Assembly: GCA_037893225.1 (NCBI GenBank)
Contig: JAZGUH010000197.1
Coordinates: forward strand, 1,240,001 to 1,304,000
DNA: 64,000 nucleotides
Source of the DNA: Hippasteria phrygiana
Lineage: Eukaryota; Echinodermata; Asteroidea; Valvatida; Goniasteridae
Direction: 5' to 3'
The translations under genes were made by a program, and so were the position numbers. Shown one piece after another: positions 46,008 through 59,403 of this stretch (its first letter is position 1; the number at the start of each line of letters is the position of its first letter). A model generated the notes under the pieces. It was not told the DNA's origin and made no database searches. It saw nothing but the letters and a program-made list of their open reading frames with translations.

Positions 46008-46345
46008 TCAAAGATGGAAGAGATAGGAATTAACATTCCTCTTGAAACAGGATGAAGGGAAACATGCACCAGGCAAAGAGTTCCACAGATACAGAACGAG
46101 GGAAAAGCTATTGGCATCTTTTCGTTCTACATCTAGGTACAGTCAGAGTATTGGTGGGAACAGGCGGAGAGCCAAGTTTCACGCTCAAATACCCTAACTG
46201 GAGGAACCAAGCTGGACAAGCCGGTGGAACATTTCCCATGAAAATACCTAGAGAACAGACTAAGAGCAGCAACAGATCTTCGGTAAGAAAGTGGTTGTAA
46301 GGATGAGCCCAACTCATCTCCAACCAAATTAACAATGCGCTTCTG
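46008..46345 (-). pseudogene. CR1/L2-type LINE reverse transcriptase C-terminus
   Basis: On the - strand the translation has VQKRIVNLVGDELG, then LQPLSYRRSVAALSLFSRYFHGKCS, then in other frames TVPRCRTKR and LWNSLPGACFPSS, ending at a stop at 46008-46010. This order is the conserved C-terminal tail of CR1/L2/Daphne-group non-LTR retrotransposons. At least two frame changes are present, and everything upstream of this tail is missing or unrecognisable, as expected for a 5'-truncated copy. Confidence 0.75.
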
Positions 46346-47198
46346 TACTCTATCTAATTAATATATATACAGTCCGACACTGCAGAGATATTCACGGTAA
46401 ATTCCAGAGAGCAAGTAATAACCCATACGTCCTATTATGGCTAGGACCGGAGTGATGGTCAGCCCCACAAATTGGTTGCACCGATATTCCTCATATCTTA
46501 TCAGTTGCAATACCAGTTGCACAAAGGATATCCGGCCACATTGCCGCCAGAACAAAGCAAGTAAAATTGTACCCCAAAACATGACATAGATGCTGCGTAC
46601 GCGATACAAACACCGCCTATAGCTCACTGTTATGTATGGCCGTATTGCGTTACAAGTCTGCACCCTCCGTGTTGTACATACATGTACATGCCGAGCTGGA
46701 TAGCCTTGGTGGTTCGATAAAGTTTAATCCCCAGATAAAAGCATCCGTTAAAGACGGTTTTGGGTATTCACGCATACACCTCGTTATGGGGACAATTTCT
46801 TTTGTTTGAAAAAATTTGAGCGAGTTGTGGGGAAATTTCCTGTCCTTATAACGTTTTAGGTGTCCAGTACAGGGGTCTAGAGGTAAATTGGGGTTAGGGT
46901 TATATGAAAGAAAATGGAGAGATATACATATTAGGCTAATGTTGACAATTTTGGGTCGAAAGAATTATCAGGGTTTTAGTATAGAGAGATTTTCCTTAAG
47001 CACACGAACCCTACGGGATGTCCCCATAACCCAATGTGGGAAAAGTATGTATAACCTTCATTGTGTATGGTTTCGTCCAAGGATCACTAGAGCCACGGTT
47101 ACCTATGCTGAGCGTGCCGTACTTGTTTATAATAAGATAGCTGATGAGCTTACGTAATTTCTTAATCGGCAGCTAGGCAAATTATTACCCTGCTCGAC
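46346..47198. other. Unassigned stretch with dispersed repeat
   Basis: 46760-46865 is an inverted relative of 16125-16250 (CCCCATAAC / GTTGTGGGG words). A 101-codon open frame on the - strand (46358-46663) lies just upstream of the LINE tail but shows no motif. Confidence 0.4.
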
Positions 47199-48091
47199 TT
47201 AAAGGGGCTGTGTCGTCGCGCCATCTCGCGTTAACGAATCAAATATTGGAGTGCGCCCCCTTGCGCTTTATTTCGGTTATGTGCTATTTTTAACCTCCAT
47301 CCGTTTGTTATGGCTGTTCTGAGAATTGGCTTTTGGAAACTACACCCCCTGGAACACGCACGCATGTCCAGCGCGCGTCTGCGTACTGAAATACACATAC
47401 GTGTACACACATACTTATAAACAAGTAGCACACATCGTGGCACTCAGTGCTCTAAGAGTAAGATTATTAGAAAAAAACGTTCAAATTTCATCTGTTTATT
47501 TCATAAAATTGCATTCACATGTACACAAGTGCCATGGAATATTTGTCTGAAAGTTGCATAGAATTGGAGGTTGGCGATATAGAAGTAGAACCTTACGCTG
47601 GAGAACCTATGACATGTACATGCCGAAAATTCTTGCCAGAGAGGACGACTCAGCACACGGGGTGCTTGTCCATGTAACGTAAATGTGCACAGCAAAACTG
47701 CAACGTGTCTTGTCGCTGTGGGACAGTTCGCGCTAAATTTTGTACACAAAATCCCACAGGCGGGGTATCCGTAAAAGGGTCTATGTATTATGTGTACATT
47801 CATTTGGATGTATCTTGTTCCGTATCTTGCTTGTAAACTTAGGTCGATAAAAAGCTTCAGGCTTATTTTGACCTGTCACTTTAATAACAAAATTATCATG
47901 CTACTAGAAGAGGTGTAGTGCCTGCAGACAGTTCTTTAGCAGCGAAACAATAAATTAAAATCTAGAACTTAGAAGTAGATTTTTTTTTAAACAGTTGATA
48001 GATGGAGCTGAAACAACTTCACTTGGTCGTATATTCCAATGGCACTTGTCAACAACTCGCTGTGTGAAACAATATTTCCGCACATCAAGTC

Positions 48092-48137
48092 TACATGTAA
48101 TGTATGGTCAACATGTACGGTACATACATTACATGTA
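48092..48137. repeat. 15-bp-arm palindrome
   Basis: TACATGTAATGTATG at 48092-48106 and its complement at 48123-48137, with a 16-nt loop. Confidence 0.85.
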
Positions 48138-49016
48138 CAGTACATCCGATCCATGTACTCGGTATGTGAATTGTTCATGTCATAAAAAGTAATAAGCGAA
48201 TAATTCGTGCAAAACGGGTGAAAATTAGGGTTGTTTGAATATTTGTCGTGGTGTTTATTTCTTCGGTAGTCATCTTTATCATATTGATGTGGGGATCTGT
48301 GCGCCAGTGGCGTAAACACGGGGAAGGAGTTCAGTGGCCCGCCGATTTGTATTTCTTTTTTGTTTCGTAAATTTATAAAGGGGAAATTGTACACAAAGTG
48401 AGGTTTCAAATTTCAAGCGGTGTTTGGGGCGGGGGATCCCCCGTTGAGAAAAAGTTTAAGATGCAGTACTTCGTTGACAAATTCAATAATCATCCCCACT
48501 TTTCGACACGGATTTACTCGCCACTGGTGAAATCTCATTTCATTGGCGTATATTATTTATTGGTAATAACTGTTATTATTGTGTTTATTATTTGATAGTG
48601 TTGAAATAACTCTTATGATGTAACTTTCCATAAATTCCTGCCGACAAGGTCGTGGACTCAATATCGCCATCAGTATAGCTGTTTTACTTTGATTTGCTCA
48701 TCATTGCACGCACAGCCGATTTTAGTCGACATTTATTTCGATACATAGGCCTACAACTTTATTTTTGTATAGAAAGGGGCTGGTGCATTATTTATTTTAC
48801 AATTATAAATACAGATTTACTTATTTACTTATTTTTGTTTGGTTCTGTCATGGTACATTTTGGCGTTTGGCGGGTGGGATGTCACGGACTATGTTCGACT
48901 GTAGGCCTATCGTATATTTTTGGTGGCACAAACACATACAAAATACTTGTACATGCAGTATGTATCATAACTACAGGATCATGCATGCAGCAGTCATTGC
49001 AATTGTAATCTGATCT

Positions 49017-49087
49017 GGCGCGCGCGCACTGTGGGTCAGCGCGCGCGAGCCCTGTAGGTCAGCGCGCGCGCGCCCTGTAGGTCAGCG
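49017..49087. repeat. GC-rich minisatellite, about 30-bp unit
   Basis: Three imperfect units of CTGTAGGTCAGCGCGCGCG sit just inside the right end of the TTAA element. The alternating CG runs could form Z-DNA. Confidence 0.75.
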
Positions 49088-49197
49088 CGCGGTCGTGGGG
49101 TATTATTTGCAGTTACTGGGTTCATCTGCGTTCATCAGTTCGGGATTCAGTGTACAGCCGCAAGCCTGCTATGATCGTGACGACACAGCCCCTTTAA

Positions 49198-51690
49198 TAG
49201 ACGGTGCGATTATTGTACAAACACAAATGCTAAACTATGGCCTTGGTGATTGTCCACAAAGCAAACAGGCAGGAATAGACGGACTTATGGAGGTATCCTC
49301 GTGTGGCCATTATTCGCGCACTTAAGACTTTGACCGAAATGTTAACAGTATAAACTAAGCTTTACATGGTTTTGGTATTTACAATTGTTTAGTATATATG
49401 ACTAATATCTTACCTGGATTTTTTTTTAAAGGAATATTGAAAGTAACTGAAGCAACAGAACCGCCACCTACGCAAACGAGTCGGATTGGTTCTTCCAAAA
49501 GTTACGTGACCAAAATTCGCGCATGAATAAACGGAGTCTCCGAACTCCAATGAGATGAAAACAATAATGGTTTTAGTCCTGTACATTGCATGTGATTTTG
49601 GACACGACAAACGTATTAAGTTTGGTCATATGCATATTAAGTAGGCCTAATTTTAAGACATGTATGCCGACAAACAACAACTCAATGATGATATCGGTAA
49701 TCTACGCAAAACGATCGTAAAAAAATTATAAGGCGCACGTCTTTTCTCAGGCTCCATATTTTTGATAACGCCCTCTGTTGTTTAGCGAAAGTAAACTGAA
49801 ACGTCATTTACGAGTCGGAGCTGGTCGTGCAACACTGACCGGGAGCTCGCAGTGAATTTTTAGTAGTCTTTTGGGAAATTTTAAAAAGCGGTGTTTTGTA
49901 TTTAGTCTATATGGTAAGATTTTACTCTCTTTTTGCATTTTGTCAAAATACTTACGGGAAAAGCTTTTACTTGTGACGAACGATCATGACAGCAAATTTG
50001 ATGTCAGTGCATGCTACGTGCAAAAAGTTACGCGCCGAGAAAGTTGGTCGCGCGAATATTGGGCAGCGCGAATTTGAGACCCAGCACGATATACATGTAC
50101 CTCCAAGACGGACTCTGTTAACCGTACTTTAAACCCTGGAGGAATGTGTAAACCTATTCCATTTTGAAATAGAACTCAACTAAATGTATCTATTTATTTA
50201 TTTATTTATTTATTTTTTTATTTTTTTTTATTTTTACAAACTTCATCGTCCTTTCTATATTTTTTTTCTATAAAATGGAAGAACATTGTGTACAGTCCGT
50301 CAAATTTACATGATGCGTTTGGGAAACATTTACCGATTCATATCATAACATTAGTTTCTTTGTTTCGTTATAAAAAAAAACGTCCAAGGTGAGGGACAAA
50401 GTGTGAATTTTTCAGTCGACTTTCAGCTACTTCTTCTATACACGTGTTGGCTTAATCGGTCACCTCGGTTCTTTAGCATACCTTCTCTAATGAGTAGTCT
50501 TATCCGCTTGTGTACACACTTCTGTGTGTGTAAACAACATTGCGTAAGAGCTACCAGCAAAATAATCCTATATTTGTTATTGTGACGTGACACGACCATA
50601 CAAGGCCAAAGAAAGGAAGGAATAAACTCGTATAAACACGATGTTTTCTGTCTACGTTAAGATTGTTGCTCCTAAATTTCTTTGTTTCATCGGACTGGGA
50701 AGTACAAAGTGAGCCATGTAACGTAAAGTAAGCGTGCAAAAGGTTCACGTAAAAAATTAAAACATAAAACGCAAAACTAGAAATAAACAAAGGAAATTAC
50801 CCCCCAAAAAACCCAAAATACTAACAAAACCTAAAAGTCAAATAAAAAAAAGTACAAATTGAAAGTAAGATCGTAAAATATACGCTAATGTGATTAACGT
50901 AAAAACTAAAACAAAATATCAAAGTAAACATACTATGAAAACTCACGAAAACAGAATATGAAGCGATGTAAAAGCAAACGACTAAATAATGTAAAAAAAA
51001 AAAATCAAACTAAAAAAATATATTTGAATAGGGCATGCAAAGTAAAATGTTCAAAGTAACAAAACGTTTTCGACAAAATGTGCACAAATAACATTTAAGG
51101 GTTTTTTCTTCTCTTGTTTTTGGTTACTCATATTCTGATATTTTGTGTATCTTTTGGTATTGTATTTTAAAATTACTTTTCTTATAGTAGGGTATACTGT
51201 ATACTATACTTACACTTGATTGGGTTTACGTCATCCCATAAAAGTTCAATACAAATGCAAGAACTCAAAGAAAAAAAATAAGAAAATATGGCTATTACGA
51301 GGCAGCAAACTACGAAAAAAAAGAGAATGTAGCATTAAATAAAACAAGACACGGAAACGAATAAATAGACAGAAATCATTGAGTGGTCAACTTATGAAGT
51401 GTTGGAGGGCAAGAGGATTATGTTTTTAATCACCCTACTGTAATGTAGGTCTATATACTATAATAATTGGTCTGTAAATGAGTACATAGTTTATTGGTGG
51501 GAATCGTTGATGGTAACCGGTTTGCTCCGTCTATTATTTGGAGACTATGTAGGCCTATTGGGAGCGCTTGTAATAAATGTCAGCTCGTCCATACACTAGC
51601 TCATGGATGGCCTATATTTTGGGGTAATCTTCACTGTTAAACTATTTCGACGACCTGTTACCCGAAAATTCTGTGTTTTTGTAAAAGAAA
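49198..51690. other. Intergenic AT-rich stretch
   Basis: Contains a (TTTA)n run at 50191-50213 and long A/T-rich DNA at 50800-51400. No gene or element ends were recognised. Confidence 0.45.
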
Positions 51691-52577
51691 CATAAAAACT
51701 AGGACTCTATGTCTCTTCGCTAAACAGAACATAGGGCTTTTCCGCATTATTTTTTTATGATGTCACTGCGATTTTTGCTTGCTTGTGACAAGTCTGCCTA
51801 CCCACCAGGCTTCATGACAATTGGACCTACCAATTTACATATCTTACGAGAAATTATGCCTTTGATGACGTCATTATAATGGTGCACATATTTCTTTTTA
51901 CATATGTAGGACCTAACAAACCTATTACAAAAAGAATTTCGATATTAGCATGTTCTGTTGATGAGATATGGCTTAAAGAAAATTTTAAGGTTCAAAAAAT
52001 TTAAAATTACTATAATTTCGTATGATGATGTCATCGTGACGTCACATCAATTTTCATCAACAAAAAATGCTTGCCTACCAACATACTACGTTTCAGCGTA
52101 ATCGGACCTACGGTTCTCTAGATACGGGCCATTGAAAAATGCACATTTAAGATGACATTACGTGACACGTGATGACGTCATCACCCCGTCACTCTTCGGC
52201 ATACAATTTCAGCTTAGGGTCTATTTTTGTGTTAAGTCTGATTAAGATCTGAGGTTGTTTAGTGACCAAAGTGCCACTTACAAAATTCGAGTACAAATTA
52301 AGTCTATGGGATTTGGGATAGAACTAAAAATTCATAGAAAATCAGCCGATGACGTCATTATGACGTCACTTCGGATTTTACATGCTAGTGGCACTATCTA
52401 CCTACCTACCAATTTTTATGATGATCGGACCTACCCTTATATGTGTTTCCAAAAAGCACATTTTTGATGACGTCATAATGACGTCACACATTTTGTACAT
52501 TTATGTGAAAGAATATAGAAGCTAACAAAGCAATTACAAAAATAATTTTGAATTTAGCATGTTCTGTTGATGAGATA

Positions 52578-52842
52578 TGGGTCATTCTATAAATTAGGGG
52601 TCCAATTTTGGTGTCCCTGTTACATCTGACATGTATAAGATTTTGCAATTCAGGACACATTCTTTAATGCCTTCTATCTCCAAGAGTGATTGTGTAAAGC
52701 AAATAAGTACCTGCCAAACAATTTAAAAATAGTGTGAAGTCAATTTCAATGATACTTGATGGGAAATTACACAGGTCAGGTGTAACAGGGACAGCAAAAA
52801 ATGTCACACCTTATTTGGACCCCTAATTTATAGAATGACCCA
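52578..52842. mobile_element. Mariner-like MITE, 265 bp
   Basis: Inverted ends TGGGTCATTCTATAAATTAG and its complement, TA at 52576-52577 and 52843-52844. The empty site GAGATATGGCTTTAAG occurs in neighbouring units. Inner words GTGTCCCTGTTACAT link it to 26548-27515. Confidence 0.8.
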
Positions 52843-54727
52843 TATGGCTTTAAGAAACTTTAAAGTTCAAACACTTTAATATTACTGTAAAATCGTATGA
52901 TGACGTCATCATGACGTCACCTCAATTTTCATATATAACACGAGCTACACTACCAACATACCTGGTTTGAAGGCAATCAGAGGTACCGTTCTCTAGATAT
53001 GGGCACTTGAAAAATGTACCTTTAAGATGACGTTACATGACACGTGATGACGTCATCACGACGTCAAGTTTTGGCATACATTTTCAGCTTAGGGTCTCTG
53101 TTTGTGTTAAGCCTGATGAAGATCTGATGTTGTTTTGTGACCAAAGTGGCTCTTACAAAATTCGTGTACAAAGTCTATGGGATTTGGGATAGAACTAAAA
53201 AAATCATAGAAAATCAGCCGATGACGTCATCATGACGTCACCTCGGATTTAACATACTACTAGCACTATCTACCTGCCCATTCATTTCTATGACGATCGG
53301 ACCTACCCTTATGTGTTTCAAAAAAGTACATTTTTGATGACGTCATGATGACGTAACACATTTTTTACATTTATGTGAAAGAATATAGGAGCTAACAAAG
53401 CTATTACAAAAAGAATTTTGAATTTAGCATGTTCTGTTGGTGAGATATGGCTTTAATAAACTTTGAAGTTCAAAAACTTAAAAACTACTATAAAATCGCA
53501 TGATGAAGTCATCATGACGTCACGTCAATTTTCATCTATAACACATGCCTGCCTACCCACATAGAAATTTTTAAGTCAATCGGACATACGGTTCTCTAGA
53601 TATAGGCCCTTCAAAAACGCACCTTCAAGATGACGTCACGTGAACCCTGATGACGTCATCATGACGTCTATGTTCCGGACACATCTTCACTATGAGGTCT
53701 TCACATAGGTTAAGTTTTATGGGAATACGACTTTGTTTTCTGTTAAAAGTACATGTACGAAGGAAACGTGTACAAAGTCTATGGGACCAGGTACCCAAAA
53801 AGAAAAAGAAATTATTCCGTTTTCTTGTTGATTAAGAATAAAATGTCATTGTTTGTATGGTCTATTTCAATTTTCTTAGCTCACGTAAAATATGGTAATT
53901 GTTTACGCAAAATGCGTACTCAACCGTTAAGTCATGTCACGTGACACATGATGGCGTCACACAAATGACACAACTTGGTGCATATTTATGGCATAGGTAA
54001 GGTAATAGGAAAATAATGTTGGAAATACTTTGTTGTGTTCGGCGGATAAGTTAATAAGCAGATAAGTATTTTAAAAATGGAAATATTAAAGGATCAAATG
54101 ATGAGGTTATTATGAGTTACCCTATTTTTAATACGTTCCCTGTTTTTTAACAGATATAATACGTTCCTGTCTGTATACAACTAAATCTATCAACCCGCTC
54201 CCAGTTTAAGTTCTAGAGATATAGGACTTTGAAAATTGCAGCTTTAAGATGACGTCATATGACATTCGATGACGTCATGATGATGTCACTTCATATTGGG
54301 CATATAGTAATCATACTTTAGCTGCACACCGATTTTTATTACAATCGCATCTTGTTTATGTGTATTAAAAAACACCACAATTTAGATTACGTCATGATGA
54401 CGTCACGCAAATGACCCAACTTGGTGCATATCTATGTCACATACAAAAGCTATTAACAAAACAATTTAGAAAATACCTTGTTTCGTTCGCTAGATATCTT
54501 GAAAAAAAGGTTAAAAATGCAAAAATTCAATATTTAAAAATACATCACATGATGACGTCATCGTGACGTCACCCAATTTTCACATGTAACACATCCTTGT
54601 CTTTATATAAACAACTTCAGTCCGAAATGAAATCCCACATTTACTTTGGGAGATATTGGACTTTGAAAATTGCACCTTTAAGTTGACGTCACGTTACACA
54701 CGATGACGTCATGATGACGTCACTCTG

Positions 54728-54767
54728 CGGCACACAGCGGCACACAGCGGCACACAGCGGCACACAT
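54728..54767. repeat. 10-bp minisatellite (CGGCACACAG)n
   Basis: Four tandem 10-bp units inside the end of CRE block III, where other units have the single word CGGCACAC. Confidence 0.9.
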
Positions 54768-54971
54768 CTTTGCTATGTCTATGTGTATGCTAACTGACTA
54801 AGATCCAAAGTTTTTTGATGACCAAAGTGCCGTCTAGAAAGTCTATGCGCGAAGTCTGTGGAATTTCAGTTAAATGATAACAAAAACAAACGTTTTTTTT
54901 CTGCAATTTTGCGGAAAAGCCAAAAATTGCTGAAGAAAAACATAAAAAGATGTGGAGAAAACAATCCCTTC

Positions 54972-55040
54972 CCTTGCGAGGATCGAACTCAGAACCCTGT
55001 GGTCGGGAGTCACATGCTCTATCCACTAGGCTATACAGTA
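54972..55040 (-). other. tRNA-like SINE remnant
   Basis: On the - strand an A box TAGCCTAGTGGATAGAGC and a B box GAGTTCGATCC are spaced as in a tRNA, with a loop CTCCCGA that would give anticodon CCC. The acceptor ends do not pair, so it is not a working tRNA gene. Confidence 0.6.
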
Positions 55041-55389
55041 GTTCGGATAGGGCGCGCGTCGGTCATCACGAATGATATCCGAGGTGGTTTCTCCGATTGC
55101 GGACAACGCCACACATAGGTTTACGTCACATAACATGCACTGCTACCCTGACTTAGCTCATATAGCGCAACGGCACACACAAGTACATTGTATTGTAGGA
55201 TAAATAAAGAACGTGCAACATGATACCCACGGTTACACTGCCTTCCCAGAATTCCTTTGTTATCATATTGTTTTGGGGCTAAATATTGAAATGGGTATAT
55301 TTTGACGCTGGAGTGAGCTATGATCATGGGAACTTGGAATTAGGTACACAAAAATACAGTGTATAAAACTTCCGAAGGTTTTTGTCACT
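55041..55389. repeat. Diverged CRE-block flank left of LINE
   Basis: 55255-55385 matches the stretch at 61985-62120 (GAGTGAGCTA.GATCA, TTGGAATTAGGTACAC) up to the LINE junction. No gene. Confidence 0.6.
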
Positions 55390-55481
55390 AAGACAGTGCC
55401 GAAGCACGTCTCGCCCGAGGCGAACAGCTGTCCCGGACTCGGGCCACCGACCGCTATACACAAAAAATATATGAAAGAGGT

Positions 55482-58400
55482 TCACATCAACCATGTCAGT
55501 TTGTTTTTATCAATAATAAAGACAATATTTTGTAGGGGCCACTTAGTGAGAAAAGCGTCGAGATTGTTAAGGGATTTGAAGTACGTGTACTCAAGGAGGA
55601 TTTTATATTTTAATCGATGTTGCCAGATGGTAAGGGGATCAGAAAAACGACACGTACGATACAGCCAATAAATAACATTTTTGCAATTGATGATAAAGAA
55701 ATTGGCCAGACGAACCGCCTCACCGCCTCACCGCCGTGGCCTCTGGAATCAGGGCCCAGTAAACATCGAAGTTCAGTTGGAGGTCGGGGAGAAGACGGGA
55801 CAGAACAGAGTGGAGGAAGTTGAGGGCCGGTTGGATAGATGGGCAGAGGATGAAAAGGTGCTCGATCGTGCCCTTCTCTCCGCACCATCCGCAAGACGAA
55901 GGGATGCCAGGGTTGAGATGATGTAGAACAGGCAGAGATGGTAGAACATTGTGAAGGAGTTTAAACTGGACGTCTCCTTCCTTTTTGGAAGATGGCAGTT
56001 TGTAAATGGACAGCCATTGAATTTTGGTGGAGGCGTCCAGAAAGCCAGGTTTGTACCACGGAGATGAAGGGATAGCCGGAAGCGAGTTGAGATGGTTATT
56101 GAAGATAGTGTACAAAGTGCTAGATGGTGCGGAGAGTCCCTTGATGGAGGAGCCCAGCAAAAAATCGATGGGTAAGTCCGGGCGATCAGGGATCTTGTGA
56201 AGGAGTCCATGGTTAGACCGAAGTCCGATGTCGGAGAAGATTGTGGGAAAGGCAGAGATGAGATTACGGCGAAGACGAAGAAGTTGAGGTTGAAGGGCAC
56301 GATGAGAAGGAGGGCGAGGTGCAAATGTGAAGGTCCAAGGAAGATCCACAGCGTCGAGCCAGCGGCCGGTGTCCACATGAAGTAGATGACGGATGAGCCC
56401 CACACCGCGCACCGAGAGCCGGGCGGCTAGGTCGGTATCGCTGCCAAGAAAGGGGTCTAGAAAGAGACTGATTAGGGGAATGTTCATGACATGGTTGAGG
56501 GAAGACTGAGGTATTTCGATGCGAGCTCCGGATGCACTCCAAGCACGCAAAAACTCACCATAAATAGGAGGAAGACTGGTAAAATATTTGGGGTCAATTC
56601 GACAGAGCAATAAATGGTAGTCTAAATTCAATTTTTTGTATTTTTGAAGAAAATAGTCAAAAAGAACAAAGGAGGGATGACTAGAATGGGTAAGGTATCG
56701 CTGAATTAATTTGAGACGAAAGGTGAGAATGCGTGCTTGGAGGCATGCTAGACCAAGGCCTCCTCTGTCGGGTTTTTGAAAAAGAGTTTTCCGTTTAAGT
56801 AAGTGTCTCTTGTTGGACCAGACGAAGTCGACGAGCAGGTTTTGGAGTTCACCTAGGACATCGTCTGGAGGAGTGACGACAGCAAGATGGTGGAAAATTT
56901 GAGAGGCGGCCAATTGATTAGCCACTATGATTTTGCCTTTGAGTGAGAGAGAATAAGAAAGTCTTTTCCAGTTCGCGAGAGTTTTAGAGACTTTTAGTTT
57001 ACATTTTTCCCAGTTTTGTTTAACATAGTGGGGACTATTTCCTAGGTGAACTCCAAGAAAACACAAGCCCTCATTGTTCCAACGAAAATTTAAAGGCTCG
57101 TCGCTTCGTCCGGTCCATGATCCGGCCCATAAACCTTGAGATTTTTGTGTATTTAGGCATGCAGCAGATGCGCGACTGAAAAGATCGTAAGTGTCACGAA
57201 TGACATCAAAACCAGAATCGTCAGTGATGAAAATGGAAATATCGTCTGCGTACGCGGACACCGAACAAAAAGTCGTCCCGCCGGGAAGATAAAAACTTTT
57301 CCCACAGAGGTTTTCTCTCAGCTTGTTTAAAAAGGGCTCAATAGCAATTGAATATAAAAGGCCGGAAAGCGGACAGCCTTGCCTATAATCCCCTTTTCAA
57401 AGGGAAAAGGCGCTGTCAAGGAACTGTTCACTTTAACGAGGCTTTCAGTGCCTTCATATAACAGGTGTATATAGTTAAGAAAGTGGGGACCAAAACCCAT
57501 GGCTCTCATTGTGGAGAACAAAAAACTGTGGTCAACATTGTCAAAAGCTTTCTTTTGATCAAGGTTGACCACAGCCAGAGGGAGATCGTTGGAATTACAA
57601 TAAGCGAGTATGTCACGAGTTAAATTTAAGTTGTCGTAGATAGATCTACCGGGAATACAGTATCCTTGATCCTCATGAATAACGCTGCCAATACACTGCT
57701 TCAATCTATTGGCAAGCAACTTGGCCAAGATTTTGTAGTCAGTGTTGAGGAGAGAAACTGGGCGCCAATTACCAATGTCGGCAAGATCACCCTTTTTGGG
57801 GAGAAGGGTGATTACAGCTCTGAGGAAAGATCTGGGTAGATGATCGGAGGCAAGGGATGAATTGAGAACAGAGAGAAAGTCGTTACGAAAAAGAGGCCAA
57901 AACACTTGATAAAATTCGCAAGTGAGGCCATCTAGGCCGGGTGATTTATTTTGGCCAAGTTGCTTGACAGCAGTATCGAGTTCCTCAATAGTTATAGGAC
58001 ACTCTAAGTTTTCTGCATCGTCACAATCCAGTTTAGTAAGATTATTTATAAGAGGGTCGAGGGCGCCCTCGTCAGTCGGCCGAAGTGAGTACAGAGAAGA
58101 ATAGAAATCACGGACGTGATTTCTAATTTCCACGGGGTCTTCGGTGATTGACCCCGAGGTGAGCCGTATTTGAGAAACGGACTTAGACAAAGAATTCGAT
58201 TTTTCCAAATTAAAGAAATAGGAAGAACTGGAGTCAACTTCGGTGGTGTGCTTAAAGCGGGATCTGACAAGGGCGCCCTGCGCCTTAATTTTCAGGAGAG
58301 TATTTAAGTTATTTTTTTGTTCCTTAAGAACTTCAAGAGATTCCGGCGTGACATCCGGCGTCGACTGCAAGTCGTCAATAATTTGATTTATTTTGGCAAA

Positions 58401-59351
58401 ATTGGCACGTTTTTCTTTGGCAACTTTGGTGCTGTACATTTGAGTAATTCTTTTGATATGGATCTTTCCAAAATCCCACCACGATCCAAGATCAGAAAAA
58501 TCTGATATTTGTTTCCTCCGGTCTTTCCAAAAGGACTGAATGATATCAATAAAATGTTCGTCTTCTAAAAGAGTATTATTAAGATGCCAGTAGGCACTTC
58601 CCCTCTCTCTAACGCTGGGAGGTTTCAAGGAAAGAAAAACAGCGGAGTGGTCCGAGAGGGAACAGGGGACAATTTTACAAGAACACACAGAAGGGAGAAG
58701 ACTAGAGTCGGAATAAAAACGATCCAACCTGGCTTGAGAAATTCCACAAGGGCGGGAGGGATTTTTCCTAGACCAAGTAAACTTTTGGTCGGACGGGTGC
58801 AGTCTACGCCAGATGTCACAAAAAGACAGCGTATTGACAGCGTTTGTGAGAGCCATGGAGATTTGGCGCCTGTGTTCAGTGGGCGTACGCAGACGATCAA
58901 TAGAAGGGCATTCAGTACAATTGAAATCGCCTCCCAGAACAATGACCCCGTCGGAACACTGGGAACAATGATCCGCGAGATCACTGATGGCTTGAAGAGC
59001 GTCATTATCGGTTTGGGGAATGAGAGCGTTATAGGTATGATATATGGTATTCTGAAATTCAAGTTTAGTATAAAGGATATGCCCGCGACAAATTACGCTG
59101 GAATCTAAAATATTAAAAGTACCATTTTTAATGAGAGTAGTGACACCCGATCCTTTAGACGAATCGGGGGCACACAAGGGAGTATAAGGCCATGTGTTCC
59201 AACAGGGACACTGTTCCGTGAGGCTATAAGTTTCCTGCAAAAATACAATATCAGGATTATTACAGATATTATGAACATAGACTTGAAAGGAGGCACTCCG
59301 TGTTGAAGTGGAACATCCCCCGGTATTTAAAGTAAGGAACGAAATAGCCAT
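55482..59351 (-). pseudogene. LINE ORF2: endonuclease-reverse transcriptase, two frame breaks
   Basis: Starts at the ATG at 59351. Endonuclease motifs: LNTGG (N9), FLQET (E40), GGDFN (D142) and SDHS (D234-H235), all intact. RT: SPGLDGLTCEFYQ, WRPVSLLNTDYK and VNLDQKKAFDNVDH hold fingers and the first catalytic Asp. Near 57384-57388 two extra bases shift the frame and the first ORF stops at 57327. The RT resumes in another frame with SAYADD (57250) and runs to 55720, including CGWCGEKGTIEHLFILCP, the C-terminal CCHC. A second break at about 55720-55735 moves the last roughly 78 residues to a third frame, ending at 55482. The total, near 1290 codons, is normal for Tx1. It is inactive as read here. 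Confidence 0.85.
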
Positions 59352-59403
59352 ACAAAAGTTAAAAAAAATTAAGAAACTGAGATTCCATGGAGAATGAGAA
59401 AAA

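Larger units (their letters stand above)
47203..49193. mobile_element. TTAA-flanked element with AGGGGCTGTGTCGTC ends
   Basis: Inverted ends AGGGGCTGTGTCGTC and GACGACACAGCCCCT are flanked by TTAA at 47199-47202 and 49194-49197. It is 1991 bp. The AG-start and TTAA target resemble the Kolobok copies in this window, but no THAP domain or transposase is recognisable. It includes a palindrome (48092-48137) and a GC-rich minisatellite (49017-49087). Confidence 0.7.
51691..54780 (+). repeat. CRE-dyad repeat block III
   Basis: Units in + orientation. Much of 51700-52580 is the reverse complement of 22480-23360. The phase word GATTAAGATCTG at 52240 and its counterpart at 53115 are 875 bp apart, or 608 bp after removing the 265-bp MITE and its TA, so the same period holds here. 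Later units (53.7-54.7 kb) are more diverged. No gene. Confidence 0.8.

Noticed and set aside
54972..55040. Functional tRNA-Gly (CCC)
   Set aside because: A and B boxes are present, but the acceptor ends do not pair and the flanks are repeat DNA.
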